Positions 11,964-24,003 of a stretch of DNA of 64,000 nucleotides are shown in pieces. Source of the DNA: Daucus carota subsp. sativus (lineage: Eukaryota; Streptophyta; Magnoliopsida; Apiales; Apiaceae); assembly GCF_001625215.2 (NCBI RefSeq), contig NC_030385.2, positions 1,667,135-1,731,134 of the forward strand, given 5' to 3'. The notes beneath the pieces were generated by a model. That model searched no databases, was not told the DNA's origin, and was given only the letters and a program-made list of their open reading frames with translations. The position numbers were made by a program, and so were the translations under genes. The stretch's first letter is position 1. The number at the start of each line of letters is the position of its first letter.

Positions 11964-12352
11964 AAAATTCTATGGAGACCACTATTTTATCGGAGATCTC
12001 TGGAGATCACTTATATTCTGCAATTAGAACACATTGTTTTGCAAAGTACATTTTATTAATATCACTATTTCATTAAAATGTTGAAAATTATTTATGCTAA
12101 ACAAACAAAACATATATGTTTTGCAAGATCAAAAAATGTTCTGCACATTAAACAAAGTTTTGTAAAATAATAAGTTTTTAATGTTTTATTTGTCAAATAT
12201 ATAAAATTTGCAAAATTGTTAATAAAATAATGATTTTTGTAGAACATGATTCGAAAAATAATACGTTTTGCAATATTTTTATGGAGTATTTTAGTTGCAG
12301 TACATAAATGGTCTCCAAGTCTCCAATGAAAATGTGGTCTCCATAGAACTTA
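11964..12352. mobile_element. MITE with TTCTATGGAGACCAC ends
   Basis: The left end AATTCTATGGAGACCACT and the right end TGTGGTCTCCATAGAACTT are inverted repeats. The interior is AT-rich with repeated TTTGCAAAAT- and AAAATAAT-type words. A decayed relative is seen at about 48345-48735, whose right end reads ATTCCATAGAACTTGACTCC. Confidence 0.55.
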
Positions 12353-12477
12353 TTCCAGTATAGTCATAGTAATATTTTTAGAAACATGATTTAAAAAATA
12401 TAACATTTCACCTTTCGACTCGTGAATTTAGACTATTAGTAATATTATTTGAAATATATTAGAATTATGGAATTTAG

Positions 12478-13346
12478 ACCCGGCAATTTTTCATACGACA
12501 CGAAAACGACATAAAAATTTAGTGTTTATATTTCTATTTTGAGTACACGACACGAAAAATATACGAACACAAAGTAAACGACTGAGATGTCGTGTCGGTT
12601 TTGTGTTTATACGACACGAGGTACACGAAATAAATATAATTTTTTAATTAAATATTAATATTTAAGTATAAATATATATATTTATAATAAATATATGTAT
12701 ATTTTCTTTTAAAATAATGCATAGTTTATTGTATTGTAGGTATAAATGATTTAAATATATATGTATAGGCTCATGATCAAATAGAAATCACTTTAAAAAA
12801 AACTAGAAACCAGTTTCCCTACAACTATTTATAACTACGGGTATCACTAATTTATACTGCATTAATCACTGTTTTCATATAGTGTGTAAAAAGCGATTTT
12901 TATTATCAAAATTGAGAAAATCTACTTATCTAAACTATTGATAATCGATTATAGATGATCAATTTCATCTGTATGAAGGTTCTTGACGGTAGGATGCGGA
13001 AAGAGAAGTTGTATGATGATGATAAGTAATCGTTAGTTTTGTAAGTTATGATGGAAAGCGTATGTGATTATTGGTGATGATAGACAATGGTGGCAAGTCA
13101 TGGAAATGTCTGGTAATGGTGGTAAGAGGTTCATTATTATGATTTAGGTGAAAATGATGGTCATATATATTACATATATGTGTGTGTATATATATATATA
13201 TATTTATATCCGCGAGATATGCTATATATAAATTAGTGATATGTTATGAACAAATTAGTGATTTCTATAGTTAAAAATAGTGATAAAAAATTGTGCAGAA
13301 ACTGATTTTTAGTTTTTAGGCTAATTTCGTGTCTATTGGAGTAGGA

Positions 13347-13408
<62 letters not shown>

Positions 13409-13620
13409 TATAATTTGTAGATTTTTTGCCTAAATATCTAATATTTACATTAGTTTATATATTTATATTAAAATTTGATTTTACACGAAACACGACACGA
13501 GAACGACACAAGAACATTGAGGTACACGAAACGAAAATTCACGAACTCTAAATGGGTCGGTTTTGTTTTTGATTTTTGAGTACGCGACATGACAGAAAGT
13601 ACACAGATCCGCACGAATCT
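12478..13620. mobile_element. probable MULE-like element with ACACGACACG arms
   Basis: The left arm (12478-12640) carries repeated TACGACACGAAA, ACACGAAATA and GTCGTGTCGGTTTTGTG words. The right arm (13480-13615) carries ACGAAACACGACACGAGAAC and TGGGTCGGTTTTGTTTTTG. The arms enclose an AT-rich core. The design mirrors the AACCG-type element at 479-1232, but I cannot match the ends or a target duplication confidently. Confidence 0.35.
13346..13400. repeat. compound (CT)n(AT)n microsatellite
   Basis: About 13 CT units run directly into about 14 AT units. A smaller AT tract lies at 13187-13202. No gene is visible from 11130 to 16413 apart from the repeats listed. Confidence 0.9.
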
Positions 13621-13621
13621 G

Positions 13622-14015
13622 ATGGTATTCAATTGAGATTGTTTAAAATCCATTAAAATCTGATGGTATTCAAGTTGATGGATTTTTTTTGAATTTCATA
13701 AAATGATAGATTTTGTGAGATTTTTCGGTGTATTTAGTGGAGGTATTCGATTGGGATTTTAATTGATTGTTTTTAGTCTATAGAATTTTAATGGATTGTA
13801 TGTGATTTTAATTTGTGTGGATTCTTGATAAAATGTAGCAGAGTTGATAGGAGAATTTAATTAAATACAATGCTTCAAATCTCATGGTTTTTGGTGTGAT
13901 TTCAAAAAACTTAAAAATACCACAAAATCCATCATTTTATGAAATCCAAAATCATCATCAAATACGGTCAAATTTTAATGAATTTTAAACAATTACAATT
14001 GAATACCATCAACTT
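13622..14015. repeat. partial copy of the GGGGGTGTATTCGATTGG MITE family
   Basis: Words such as GGTATTCAATTGAGATTG, TTTTAATGGATTGTATGTG and ATTGAATACCATCA match the intact copies at 24004-24463 and 27389-27849, including the inverted arrangement of the two arms. The termini are missing or rearranged. Confidence 0.55.
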
Positions 14016-14426
14016 TTAAAACATAATTTTATTTTATTTTTTGTTATAGAGTCATTATAATTTTGAACGCGTTGATGAGCGTCAAACAAAAGTTGCAGAA
14101 CGAAGTGCAAGGCAAAACGCAAGTTGAGCGCAAAGCTTCAAAACTGGATAGTGAGACAGCAGGAGCCAACTGCTATCTGTACTGCGGAGCAGTGGAGTGT
14201 AGCTGCAACTGGGAAGCTTATTGTTTTGTACTCTACTCTTTAAGATGGACGTGGATGTACGCTACACCGTTGCCTAAAAAGATTTATAAAGCAGAGATAA
14301 TAAAATCACAAGTTACACTACGTGTATGTATGGGCTCCCCTCGAAACTCTCAATTCTTTTGCAGATTAGACGCCAATATCCACAGTCCACACCAATTGCC
14401 CTGGGGATTGTAATTTGGGTCGAGCA

Positions 14427-14611
14427 CAGGGGCGGATCTAGGAAGAGGCACGGGGGACACGTGTCCCTCCTAAAATTTCATTTTACATTTTTTCACCATT
14501 CTAAATTTTACAAAATTATAGAAGTGCCCTCACAAAATTTAAAAATATATAGATATTTTCTGAAAATTTGCTTAGTGCCCCCCTACAGTTTGAATCCTAG
14601 ATCCGCCCCTG
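14427..14611. mobile_element. hAT-type MITE with perfect 8-bp target duplication
   Basis: The 185-bp element begins CAGGGGCGGATCTAGGA and ends TCCTAGATCCGCCCCTG, and is flanked on both sides by GTCGAGCA (14419-14426 and 14612-14619). A CA...TG-type end and an 8-bp duplication are hallmarks of hAT transposons. It is non-coding. Confidence 0.88.
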
Positions 14612-15637
14612 GTCGAGCAAGTCGAATTTTGAATCTTCACATAATTTGACTTAAAAGAGATGAGCCGGTTTGTTTGAACTTGATCGAACCAAAATTTATA
14701 TGTGAACTTGATTTGTATAATTTTATGTGTCGAGTAGATTCGTTTAGCTAAATGAGTCGGTCTGAGTCATTTCATTTGATTTTATGCTTAATTGAGCATA
14801 AATTTCTACACAGCCACGACTAGTTTAATTAAGAGAGTATGAAATATTGCTTGAGTCCGGCTCGTACACGAGCTCAAACCGAGTTGAATCTTACTGTATT
14901 AAACAAGTTCGAGTCAGGTCGCTCGTGAGTTCGAGTTGCTGACGGATGTTGACTCGAATTACATGCCTACCAACGCCATACTTTTTCATAATATTAGAAA
15001 TAATTTTAAAAATATCGGGATTCTTAATATTTATATAAAATATGATCACGTTATTTTAAAATTTGTTATTAAACTTTTTATAAAATATAATATTTTATGC
15101 ATCTTAAAATACATTATAAAAGTAAACTCGTAGACGGGATAATAAGAGGATATGCATTTGATTTATTTGTGATTAATTTGAAATCAGTAATTAAGGCTTT
15201 TATTATTCTTGCAAGTGCCGCAAAGTAAATAATGAACTCTTTAAACATGCAGAGACAGAGCGAGCAAGATATCATTTGTTCACATGCACATTTATATGTC
15301 CAATTTAAAAATTACTCGGTTCTTGAAAGGACGGTTTACATGTGCAAGTACAAAAAATACTATACGTGTCACACTTTTATTAAAAAAAATTACCATCTAG
15401 CTTTTTTTAAACCAAAAAAAATTACCATCTAGTTAATAAATACTTCCTCCGTCGAGTATACATGTCCTCCTGAATAGTAAACATTGAGAACCGGATCTCG
15501 TATACATGTCCTCCTGGGACGGGGGAACCATGTGTCATAAAATATATTTGTGTAATTTAGATTTTTTTTCTAAATAAAAAGTTTGGACGTTACATTTATT
15601 ATGAAAAAAAAATAAAAAAAAATTACAGAATTATATT

Positions 15638-15831
15638 CGGTTTGGCTAGTGTGTGCCCATGGGCACATGCTAAGCGCGGAAATTTTTGTATTTGAGAGAT
15701 TTTAATTGGTGTGGTTGGTGTATTTGCAGGGGGGGTCCACCATTATCATGAGATAGGAACCAATCAAAATGATCCAAGCACAAAATTTTCCGCGCTTAGC
15801 ATGTGCCCATGGGCACACCATAGAAAAACCG
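15638..15831. mobile_element. foldback MITE with perfect 9-bp target duplication
   Basis: The 194-bp element begins CGGTTTGGCTAGTGTGTGCC and ends GGCACACCATAGAAAAACCG, and is flanked by AATTATATT on both sides (15629-15637 and 15832-15840). Inverted-repeat arms of roughly 50 bp (GCCCATGGGCACATGCTAAG against its complement) make a near-perfect hairpin. The 9-bp duplication suggests a Mutator-type origin. Relics of the family lie at 1640-1858, about 38345-38390 and 38558-39400. Confidence 0.85.
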
Positions 15832-15945
15832 AATTATATTTGTAAGAATATCGAAACACGTGTCAGCATTGACAATTAAATAGGAGGACAGTGGGAGGAC
15901 TAGCCCACTAGTCTTGAGAAGTTTGTGTTTTTAAGAACTCAAATA

Positions 15946-16181
15946 CTCCCTCTGTCCCATTTTAATTGAGGTTTGACTTTTTGACACGTATATTGAGATG
16001 CAAAAAACTTATATCCACCCTTAATAAAAAATTTTAATTTTTATATCAAATTAAAGTTTAGATTCTAAACTTTTATTTGATATAAATTTTATAAAGAATG
16101 ATTATGTTTAGATATGACTTTTTTAACATCTTAAAACACGTGTAAAAAAAATCAAAAGCAGTTAAAATGAGCCGGAAGGAG
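15946..16181. mobile_element. Stowaway-type MITE
   Basis: It starts CTCCCTCTGTCCCATTTTAA and ends TTAAAATGAGCCGGAAGGAG, with TA on both sides (15944-15945 and 16182-16183). A broken, related sequence (CTTCCTCCGTCGAGTATACA) lies at about 15445-15480. Confidence 0.7.
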
Positions 16182-16413
16182 TATAGTTAAAAATTATTTT
16201 AAAAAAAAATTCAAATTACAAATTAGATATTTTTGGGCCAACTAGTGCACAACAAAGAGTTAAAGATGGCCCAATTCTTCAGCCATATCAGCTAAAGCAC
16301 AATTCATTTTTCCGTTGTACATAAAACCAGCTGAGCTCTCAAGTAATTTATACTACTAAATAAGCCAAATTAATCCACCTCTTCAGATTTTGAATACAAA
16401 ATGCACTGAAACT

Positions 16414-19227
16414 TCAAGTGTCACACTTGGGACCATATCTCTGCACTCTTTCATCAATCCAGGCCCTCATATCTCCCAGCACAAGATTGGCATTCTCATC
16501 AGGCTCCCCCTGGATCAACGAGTGATACATTCCTTCGTATAATTTTAGCGTTTTATCAGAGCTCGACGCCTTCTCGTATAACATCTCTGATCCTGTGTAG
16601 CAAGTAACTCCGTCTGAGGTTCCGTGGCATGTTAAGAAAGGTGCTGTGACCTTATGGAAGTTCTCCTGAATGTAGTTGGTCACCCTCACAACTTCCCTCA
16701 TTGTTCCTACCCTTGGCTTGCCCGAGTATCGTCTGGGGTTCCCTGCGATTATCTTTAATTTGTCCATGTCCTTAATGGCCTTTCCCACCATCTTATTGTC
16801 CGGCATTGCTGCCCAAGTGTCTGCCAGGCCAAATAGCAGTCCGTATGCAAACAAATGCACCTTTAACAACACCGACAAATTTAGCAAATTGTTTATGACA
16901 TAGATCAACTAAAGAGTGCGAAGCATAAACAACCAAGTTTAATCCACGCTGAAGCTTAGAATCGGCTCAATCAAATAGTAGTGCTTCAATTGAATTGAAT
17001 ACTGGTAAAAGGTGTGGCTCCTAATAATCAGTTCGAATATCAACTTTAACACAAAGGAGTAAAGTAGTAAACTAATCTTTAGATTGGTAGACCTTTGAGG
17101 CAAACACTCTGCTCCGATTCAGTCTGTGCTATTTAAACTTCAACCGTTATTTTAGCGTCGAATCCAATATTGATTCACAATAACATATCTTTGGATAAAT
17201 AGAAATTTGAGGCAAACAATCGATCTGATTTGGTCAGCCCTATACAACCTTCCTTTACCGTTCAAGTGTCACATTCATTATTAATTCACATTAGAATCAA
17301 CAACATGATTTCATCGTATTTAGGTTTGTAAACGAATAAAACCGGATGCATCAAGTTGTCTCACAGGTTAAGTTATATTCATGCTATTAACTTTGTTCAT
17401 CATAATTACCGAGTAGGCTAGCGGCACTTGTATGTATAACACTAAAGATTCATGTGAATTCAAACAGGGAAGGAGCTACGGGAAAATGGTAATGAGGGTA
17501 AGGTATGTCATACCATCTAATTCAAGACGCTCCTCTTACAAAGGGCGTGGATTCAAACTCAATTCTCAAGATTCTTATAAAGTACCTTCTCACCTCTGTC
17601 TTTCGGAAAAAACTTCAGAATGGTAAATTGGATTATTAAAGTTCTTGTTTGATAGAAGGGTCTCAGTTCAAATTCTATTCTTAGCCTGTCAAAAATATTT
17701 TCCAAACTCCTAAAAGCTTCACTACCACCTATTCCAATCATGAATGCAACATCCTCGGATCTTTGAAATCATGTTAATTTGCCGGTTCTCCTATAATCAG
17801 TGTTGTAAAAAGCGCATTAAGCGGCCGATTAAGCGGCCGCCTAAGCGGAATCGGCCCCAAAGCGCTTCGATTTTGTACTAAGCGGGAGATTAAGCGTTTT
17901 TGAAAATTAAGCGGACAATTAAGCGGATTAAGCGGTCATTAAGCGGATTAAGCGGTCGTTAAGCAGTCAAAATGATGTTGACTTGCTAATTTTTTTTTAA
18001 AAAAAATAATTTTGAAATATTAATCTTTTAATAATATAACAATAATTATATTATAAAATTAAAAAATATATTTTATCAAAAATATTAAAAATGCATATTC
18101 TTAACGCAACATAATATTATTTTTAAATATATTAATATTATAACTAAATATTAAATTATATTTAATTAATCCGCTTATTGACCCGCTTAAAATTCCGCTT
18201 AAGCGTCCGCTTTACCGCTTAAGCGCTAGAAGGTCCTCCTGCCGCTTCGAACCGATTTGCGCTTTTCACAACACTGCCTATAATTAACGAAAGAGTATAT
18301 CATCAATTACTCTGCTACAAATTACTTTAAAACTGTCCCGCACCATAGGTTTCATGACACAACCACCTAATTAATTCTCACTCTCTACGTCCCAGATTAG
18401 ATTAGTTGAGTTAGTTGATTTTGGGCATGTAACTTTTCCTAAATTAGATGAGCTAGTTAATTTTGTGCAGTAAGTTAAAATGCATTGATCGTCTAGTTCC
18501 GAAATTTCTATTTTTAGTTTTTATTTAAACGAAAACTTCATATTTTGATTTTTATTTGCAAAAGTAAAATTTTAAAAATAAGTAATGTAATTATGTGATC
18601 AATAGACCTTAGATTATGTGCGCAAAGTCCATGAGCTCATTTAATTTGGGACGGTGGGGTAAATCATACGAAAAAAGCATCTAAAAATTGAAATAAATTT
18701 CGCAAACACAAAAGTACCTTGGACGGAATCATGGCCTGAGGAATCACAAACAACGGAGCCGAAAAAATCAACCCGGTCCACAACCCCGCCTCCGACTGAA
18801 AATACATAATCATCGTGATCATCCCACCCATAGACTCCCCAAACAAAAACGCCGGCATCTTCTCATACTCCCCACTCTTCCTCACACTCACAAAATAACT
18901 CAACGAAGCCGCCGCCACCTTGTCCACATCACCCAGATATCCATGCAGCCCCTCGGACCGGCCGTGGCCCAACAAGTCCGCCGCGAAAACAGCGTACCCC
19001 CACGTGGCGAAGCTGATGCAGATCTTCTGGAACAGCCAGCCCGAGTCGGAGCCGTAGCCGTGGGTCATGAAAACAGAGGCTTTGACGGGGCTGTTGGCGC
19101 TGAGTGGCGAGAAGGACTGGGTGAAGATTTTTCCGTGGGGGGTTTGGAAATATTGTTTCGAGTTTTTTACGCCCTGGGAGGCGTAGTAGTCTTCTTCCGG
19201 GAGGTCTCCCCAGAAGTTGGCTGCCAT
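16414..19227 (-). CDS. CSE: caffeoylshikimate esterase / monoacylglycerol-lipase-type alpha/beta hydrolase
   Basis: Two exons, 19227-18718 and 16860-16414, joined in phase 0 by a 1,857-bp intron, give 318 residues. The start is the first ATG (AAAATGGC context). The N-terminal FWGDLPEEDYYASQGVKNSK is followed by the oxyanion HGYGSDSGW block (about residues 55-63), the nucleophile elbow FGESMGG (about 130-136), and in exon 2 the acid and base regions HGTSDGVT and YEGMYHSLIQGEPDE. It aligns along its length with Arabidopsis CSE/LysoPL2 (At1g52760). That enzyme hydrolyses caffeoyl shikimate to caffeate plus shikimate in lignin synthesis and also acts on lysophospholipids and monoacylglycerols. 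No signal peptide or membrane span is evident, so the product is probably cytosolic. Substrate preference cannot be read from sequence; monoacylglycerol lipase is the alternative name. Confidence 0.95.
17798..18276. mobile_element. hAT-type MITE in the esterase intron, 8-bp target duplication
   Basis: The 479-bp element begins CAGTGTTGTAAAAAGCGC and ends GCGCTTTTCACAACACTG, and is flanked on both sides by CCTATAAT (17790-17797 and 18277-18284). Its subterminal arms are arrays of ATTAAGCGG units on the left and CCGCTTAA units on the right, around an AT-rich core, so the arms can pair. It is non-coding and lies wholly inside the intron 16861-18717. A related element with GATTAATC units is at 63457-63650. 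Confidence 0.88.
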
Positions 19228-19726
19228 TTTTTTTATTTTTTTTTCTCGGTTGAGGACCGATGAGATGATTTGAATTTTAAGCACTTGAGTTGAGTGTTGA
19301 GGGGTTGGTTGGAGAGTTGGTGAGATGAGTTGCTTTCGTGTGGTGGTGGTCTGGTGGGTTCGGTTTTGCCGTGTTTGTTGAATTATCGATCTCGAAGACC
19401 GAGTTTATGGATTCAAAAATTAATCGGTTGTTCCCACTCTTTTGGATTTGGAAATTTTAGTTGAGTTATAATTTTTTGTAAAAGTCAGAAATATAACTTA
19501 CGAAATGATAAATAAAAAATCAATCAGAGATTAATTAGCAAGCTTCTAATAAGTTAGGAATTTTTAAAAGACATTATGAACTTACTAAATCAGAATTTGT
19601 AATAATGTAGGAAACTTATATATACTCTCGTTATTTTATTTTAATTTATATATTGCTTTAGTATATTCAAGTTAATACTCTCTCCGTTCCACCAGATTCT
19701 AACCTCCGTCCCCGGCATAAATAATT

Positions 19727-19973
19727 TTTAATTCATTTTTTTAATAAAATTTCAAAACTTTTATTCATAATAAAAATAAAAATATTATAAAAATCTCAAA
19801 TGTGTCCAAAAAATAAAGCAAAAACGTCCCGCATTACAAATTAAAACGTCCCGCATTTTAATTCATTTTTTTAATAAAATTTCAAAACTTTTATTCATAA
19901 TAAAAATAAAAATATTATAAAAATCTCAAATGTGTCCAAAAAATAAAGCAAAAACGTCCCGCATTACAAATTA
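19727..19973. repeat. perfect 117-bp direct repeat, 130-bp period
   Basis: Positions 19727-19843 and 19857-19973 read the same at every base I compared, separated by a 13-bp linker that itself repeats AACGTCCCGCAT. The repeated block is AT-rich and non-coding. Identity suggests a very recent tandem duplication or an assembly artefact. Confidence 0.85.
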
Positions 19974-20200
19974 CGCGCTGCTCTGCCTTAGAGCAAGTCC
20001 AATGGTGGTGTTAAAGAATGTGCTATTGCTATAATACAGCACTATAGCACCCAAGCAAAAAACTTAACTCCAATGGGATGCTAAACTTGAATGTAAAATA
20101 GCAAAATGCTAAACTTGATTCTAAATATAGAACCAAGTATAGATGGTGCTATAATTGCCACATAAGCATGCAAGTGACAAAATGTATTAATAAAATAATA

Positions 20201-20459
20201 CTCCCTCCGTCTCTAAATACTTTTCCTGTTCCTTTTTTTCACGTTTGCCAACACACATCTTTGATCATTAATATCTTTAATTTCGTATTAGTATTAAATA
20301 TAGAAATTTCACCGTATTAAAGTACTCACAAATACGAATTTAACAAGATCACTCATGACTGTATTTAGTCTTATAGATTAGATGTAAATTAGTAATTTGT
20401 CTCATGTTATGAACAGTCCCGACATATCAAACGAGAAAAGCTTTTAGAGACGGAGGGAG
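20201..20459. mobile_element. Stowaway-type MITE (nested)
   Basis: It starts CTCCCTCCGTCTCTAAATAC and ends TTTTAGAGACGGAGGGAG, with TA on both sides. The interior shares TATGAACAGTCCCGACAT with the copies at 20478-20736 (inverted) and 62139-62397. Confidence 0.8.
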
Positions 20460-20477
20460 TAATGACAAATAGAGTTA

Positions 20478-20736
20478 CTCCCTCTGTTTCTTTAAACTTT
20501 GCCCGTTTGAAATGTCGGCACTGTTCATGACATGAGACAAATGATTAATTTACATCAAATCTATAAGACCAAATATAGTTACGAGTGATCTTGTTGGATT
20601 CGTATTTACGAGTATTTTAATACAATAAAGATTTTATATTTAATATTAATATGAAATAAAAGATATTAATGATAAAAAATGGGCGTTGGTAAACGTGTCC
20701 AAGGCAAATGAGAAAAGTAATAAGAGACGGAGGTAG
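20478..20736. mobile_element. Stowaway-type MITE (nested, opposite orientation)
   Basis: It starts CTCCCTCTGTTTCTTTAAAC and ends AATAAGAGACGGAGGTAG, with TA on both sides. The interior GGCACTGTTCATGACATGAG is the reverse complement of the matching stretch in 20201-20459, so the pair forms a large imperfect inverted repeat separated by only 18 bp. Confidence 0.8.
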
Positions 20737-21109
20737 TATGTACTTTAAGATTATGTCATTAGAATATAACTTTATTTGGATATGTTTGGTTCTATTTTGC
20801 ATTTATCATTGGAACATAAGTTTTATTTTAACACAAAAACCACTTTTTGTTTTAAATTATAACAATAGCTGTATCTATTTTAACATCACCATTGGACTTG
20901 CTCTTATAGAAATGATTCGTCATCATTATTCGTTCAGACTGGTACGAGTCCCTGTCGAGGGTAGGTGTGATGTTGACAGTAGTGCGTTTTCCACTACCAA
21001 ACGTCTTCCAATGTATTCTTACGTTTACAACTATTTCCGGTCGGTTTTCCAAATGATTTTTTATTTTAAATTGGGATTTCTTATATACAGCAAAATGATT
21101 TGACATAAT

Positions 21110-21440
21110 TTATTAATTTTTTGATGTCAATTATCAATTTCAAATTTCATATAAAATGATAACTTGGACTATGTACACATATTTTATGTATTTCGTGAAA
21201 TAAAATAACTTTAATATTAATTTGTATACTTTTTTATTATTAAATAAATTCCACATGCATATTCATCTGAATTTTATTTAATTCATCTTGGTGATATTGT
21301 TATGCTATATTTAATAATAAATTTTCATAAATTTAGAAAATGTTATCAAATCTATACATGTTATTTGTCTTTCAAGATTTTAATAGATATAAATATTAGT
21401 ATATTCTTTGAAAAGTTAAAAAATTGATACATGTGTGATA
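21110..21440. repeat. dispersed AT-rich repeat shared with 33385-33720
   Basis: Ordered matching words (GACTATGTACAC, TAATATTAATTTGTATACTT, CATCTTGGTGATAT, TCATAAATTTAG, AAATATTAGTATAT) recur in the same order at 33385-33720 inside the ASI1-type gene. It is an old dispersed element without a visible coding frame or clear ends. Confidence 0.5.
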
Positions 21441-22766
21441 GATTTCTTGTATACCACATTTTAATTGTAATATTGTAAACTAAAAATAATATGATAGACC
21501 TAGCGTCATTCATTATTTTAAATTTGATGGTCATTATTAGTTTTATTTTATTATTTTTAAAAATATGTTTAAAGGCTGTATGTTAGATGTATAGTAGAAT
21601 ATATTGTGATTATATTTTTTAGGATCAATTACAAGTATAAAAAGACAATGAAGGACATCATGTTTTATGTTTCATATATACATTTTTATGTTCTTTACCG
21701 TTATTCTAAAAGCATCAACAATGCAGATGGTCACATTTTTGTTCAAAAAATGTGGCTAGTTTCATCCGATGTTTAAGCCCATTTTATTCAGGTAAACAGT
21801 TTCACAGTACAATAACAATTAAAGACTACTGAGCAAGTTTACGTTAAAAAATTATTAAAACAGGTAAAACTTGTAACTGGGCACTGGCCACCGTAGTGGG
21901 CTCGGCCAGTTTTTTATAAACCATCCAATGCACTTACCATTTTTTTTCTGCTGCCCAAGACATTTCACGAGTCCCTATGTAGAAAATGGGCATCCATTGG
22001 AGGTGCTCTAAGCATCTATCTGTCCATTCTTTGTTTATCACCACATATCACATCGTTTTTTTTCTCCTTCGTCTTGAAGTAACAAACTCCATCACGTTTT
22101 GAACTAGTTATCAAGTTTAAACATAATCCGATGCAGCACGTATGGATAGAATGATAATGTTAAGAACTGGAAAAAATGATATGTTCTGCAACTAAACTCT
22201 AAACATGGTTGAAATCTGCCGGAACTTCGATGTAGGAGCTAATTGTCTACATGCATTGCTCTTTAGAGTGATAGACTTGACATGTAACTGGCGATTTTTT
22301 AAAAGAAATGCGGTATAATGCTACAAAAATATACGACAATTGTTGAATATGCACCCCTAAAACAATGTATATAGTATTGTATTAAATTAGAAAATAATTA
22401 CTAATTTATTTCTTAATTAATTTCAACAATTTATTACTTTTTAATAGATTATTTAGTATACAAAGACTAAAAAAATGGTAACACAATGAGTCCAACTCTC
22501 TTTCTCTCTACATATATAACATGTTCCAGTATTTAAAAAATTAAATTTTTTATTTTTTATTTAAAAATTCTTTTATTATACTCGTTTATCGAGTTTATGG
22601 ATATGATTTAAGTGATCGTTTGGTTTCACGGGGATCAGGAATTATGTACGAGTTTTGTCCATTACAATACTTGATGCTTGATTGTAAAAAACAAAACTTA
22701 AATCCATAGCTCAAACGGCCAAGAATTTTTGATAACTAAAGAAAAAGGTGGGTATGATATGGAAGT

Positions 22767-23466
22767 AGGGCCGTCAAAAATGTTCGAAAAATTTGATATC
22801 CGTCTGAAATATCTGCATTCGTATTTGAGATAAAGCAGATATTATCCACATATGAGGCAAGTTGATATTATTCGAATCCGAATCCGACTATTCCGGATAC
22901 ATACACGGATATAGGCATATTCGTATTCGACAATATCCGAATCCAAAATTAAATATTGATGATATATAAGTATTATATATATAATATTTATTCTATGAAT
23001 TTTATAGTGTGTGTATTGTAGTGTGTGTGTTTATATATTTATTTATAAAAACATATTTATAATTTTTTGTATAATTATAAAAACAATATAGACATGTATC
23101 ATAATATCATTTGAGTTTTATGTTTAAAATATAACATATTTATATTGAAAGATAAATGTGTGTGTGTGTGTGTATATATTTATATATATTAAATTTTGAA
23201 TAAATATAAATAGCCTTTAATGACCTCAACTCTTAACTCAAATTTTAAAAACAAATTTTGATTTGTATTTTTTTTAATTTTTTTTCAAATTTTAAATGTA
23301 AAAATAAAAAATCTGATGAAAAATCGGATTCAGATCAGGATATTAGCTGTCGAATCCGGATTCAAATATTATTTTTTTATAAAAATTTGAATTCAAATAC
23401 AGATATGAATTTCCGGATCCGAATTCGGGCAAATTTGTATCCGAATTATCTGTTTAACACCCCTAC
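22767..23466. mobile_element. MULE-like element with AATCCGAATCCG arms
   Basis: The left end AGGGCCGTCAAAAATG and the right end CTGTTTAACACCCCTAC are degenerate inverted repeats of the AGGGGTG type. Near-matching flanks ATGGAAGT (22759-22766) and ATGGAGGT (23467-23474) look like an 8-bp target duplication. Subterminal arms carry TTCGAATCCGAATCCGA and TTCCGGATCCGAATTCGGG around an AT-rich, (TG)n-containing core. The design parallels 479-1232. Confidence 0.6.
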
Positions 23467-24003
23467 ATGGAGGTATAAGAATCAATTTTATTTTTCATTG
23501 TCTTCAATTAAATAATTAAATATTAACATATTGTAATAATAATTCTATTAATATTTTTAATTAATATAAATTAATAACTTAATCTTTTTTCCAAGTTAAA
23601 TACATTGATCCGGTACCTAATCAAACATATTATGTGAAATATGATATTTAAAACTCATATCACCTTAACCTGATTTCTCTTTTTTAATCTCGTAACACTT
23701 GGCCAACCAAACGAGACTCGAAATATACTACCACTCTCTTGTAATAAACTCTTTTTTGGGGATTTTAAAAAAAAAAAAAACTCTTTTTTGGGATGTCCCA
23801 TCATTTTTATACATTCCAAAAATAATAATTTATATAATGTAACACTGTTATACCCACTACTTTCTTCCCCTATCTCCGTTTTATAATAATAAAAACACTA
23901 TTACCCCTACTAGTTTTCTCCCATATCTAAAATCTATTATTAAAAATAAATGTGTCCTCACTTTATATATTTTTCAACTTCACTCATTTTTTGCACGTCT
24001 TAC

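Larger units (their letters stand above)
19991..20903. mobile_element. Tourist-like MITE split by two nested Stowaway-type MITEs
   Basis: The outer element begins GAGCAAGTCCAATGGTGGTG and ends CACCATTGGACTTGCTC, with TTA on both sides (19988-19990 and 20904-20906), as for PIF/Harbinger. The family is shared with 1264-1634 and 44806-45198, which are about 370-390 bp. Removing the two inserts at 20201-20459 and 20478-20736 leaves a body of similar size. Confidence 0.78.

Noticed and set aside
14063-14413. A 116-codon plus-strand frame
   Set aside because: No domain or homology I recognise, odd Cys/Trp-rich composition, no promoter-like context, and it abuts MITEs. It is probably a chance frame.
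18943-19263. A 106-codon plus-strand frame
   Set aside because: It is antisense to exon 1 of the esterase gene and has no family resemblance of its own.
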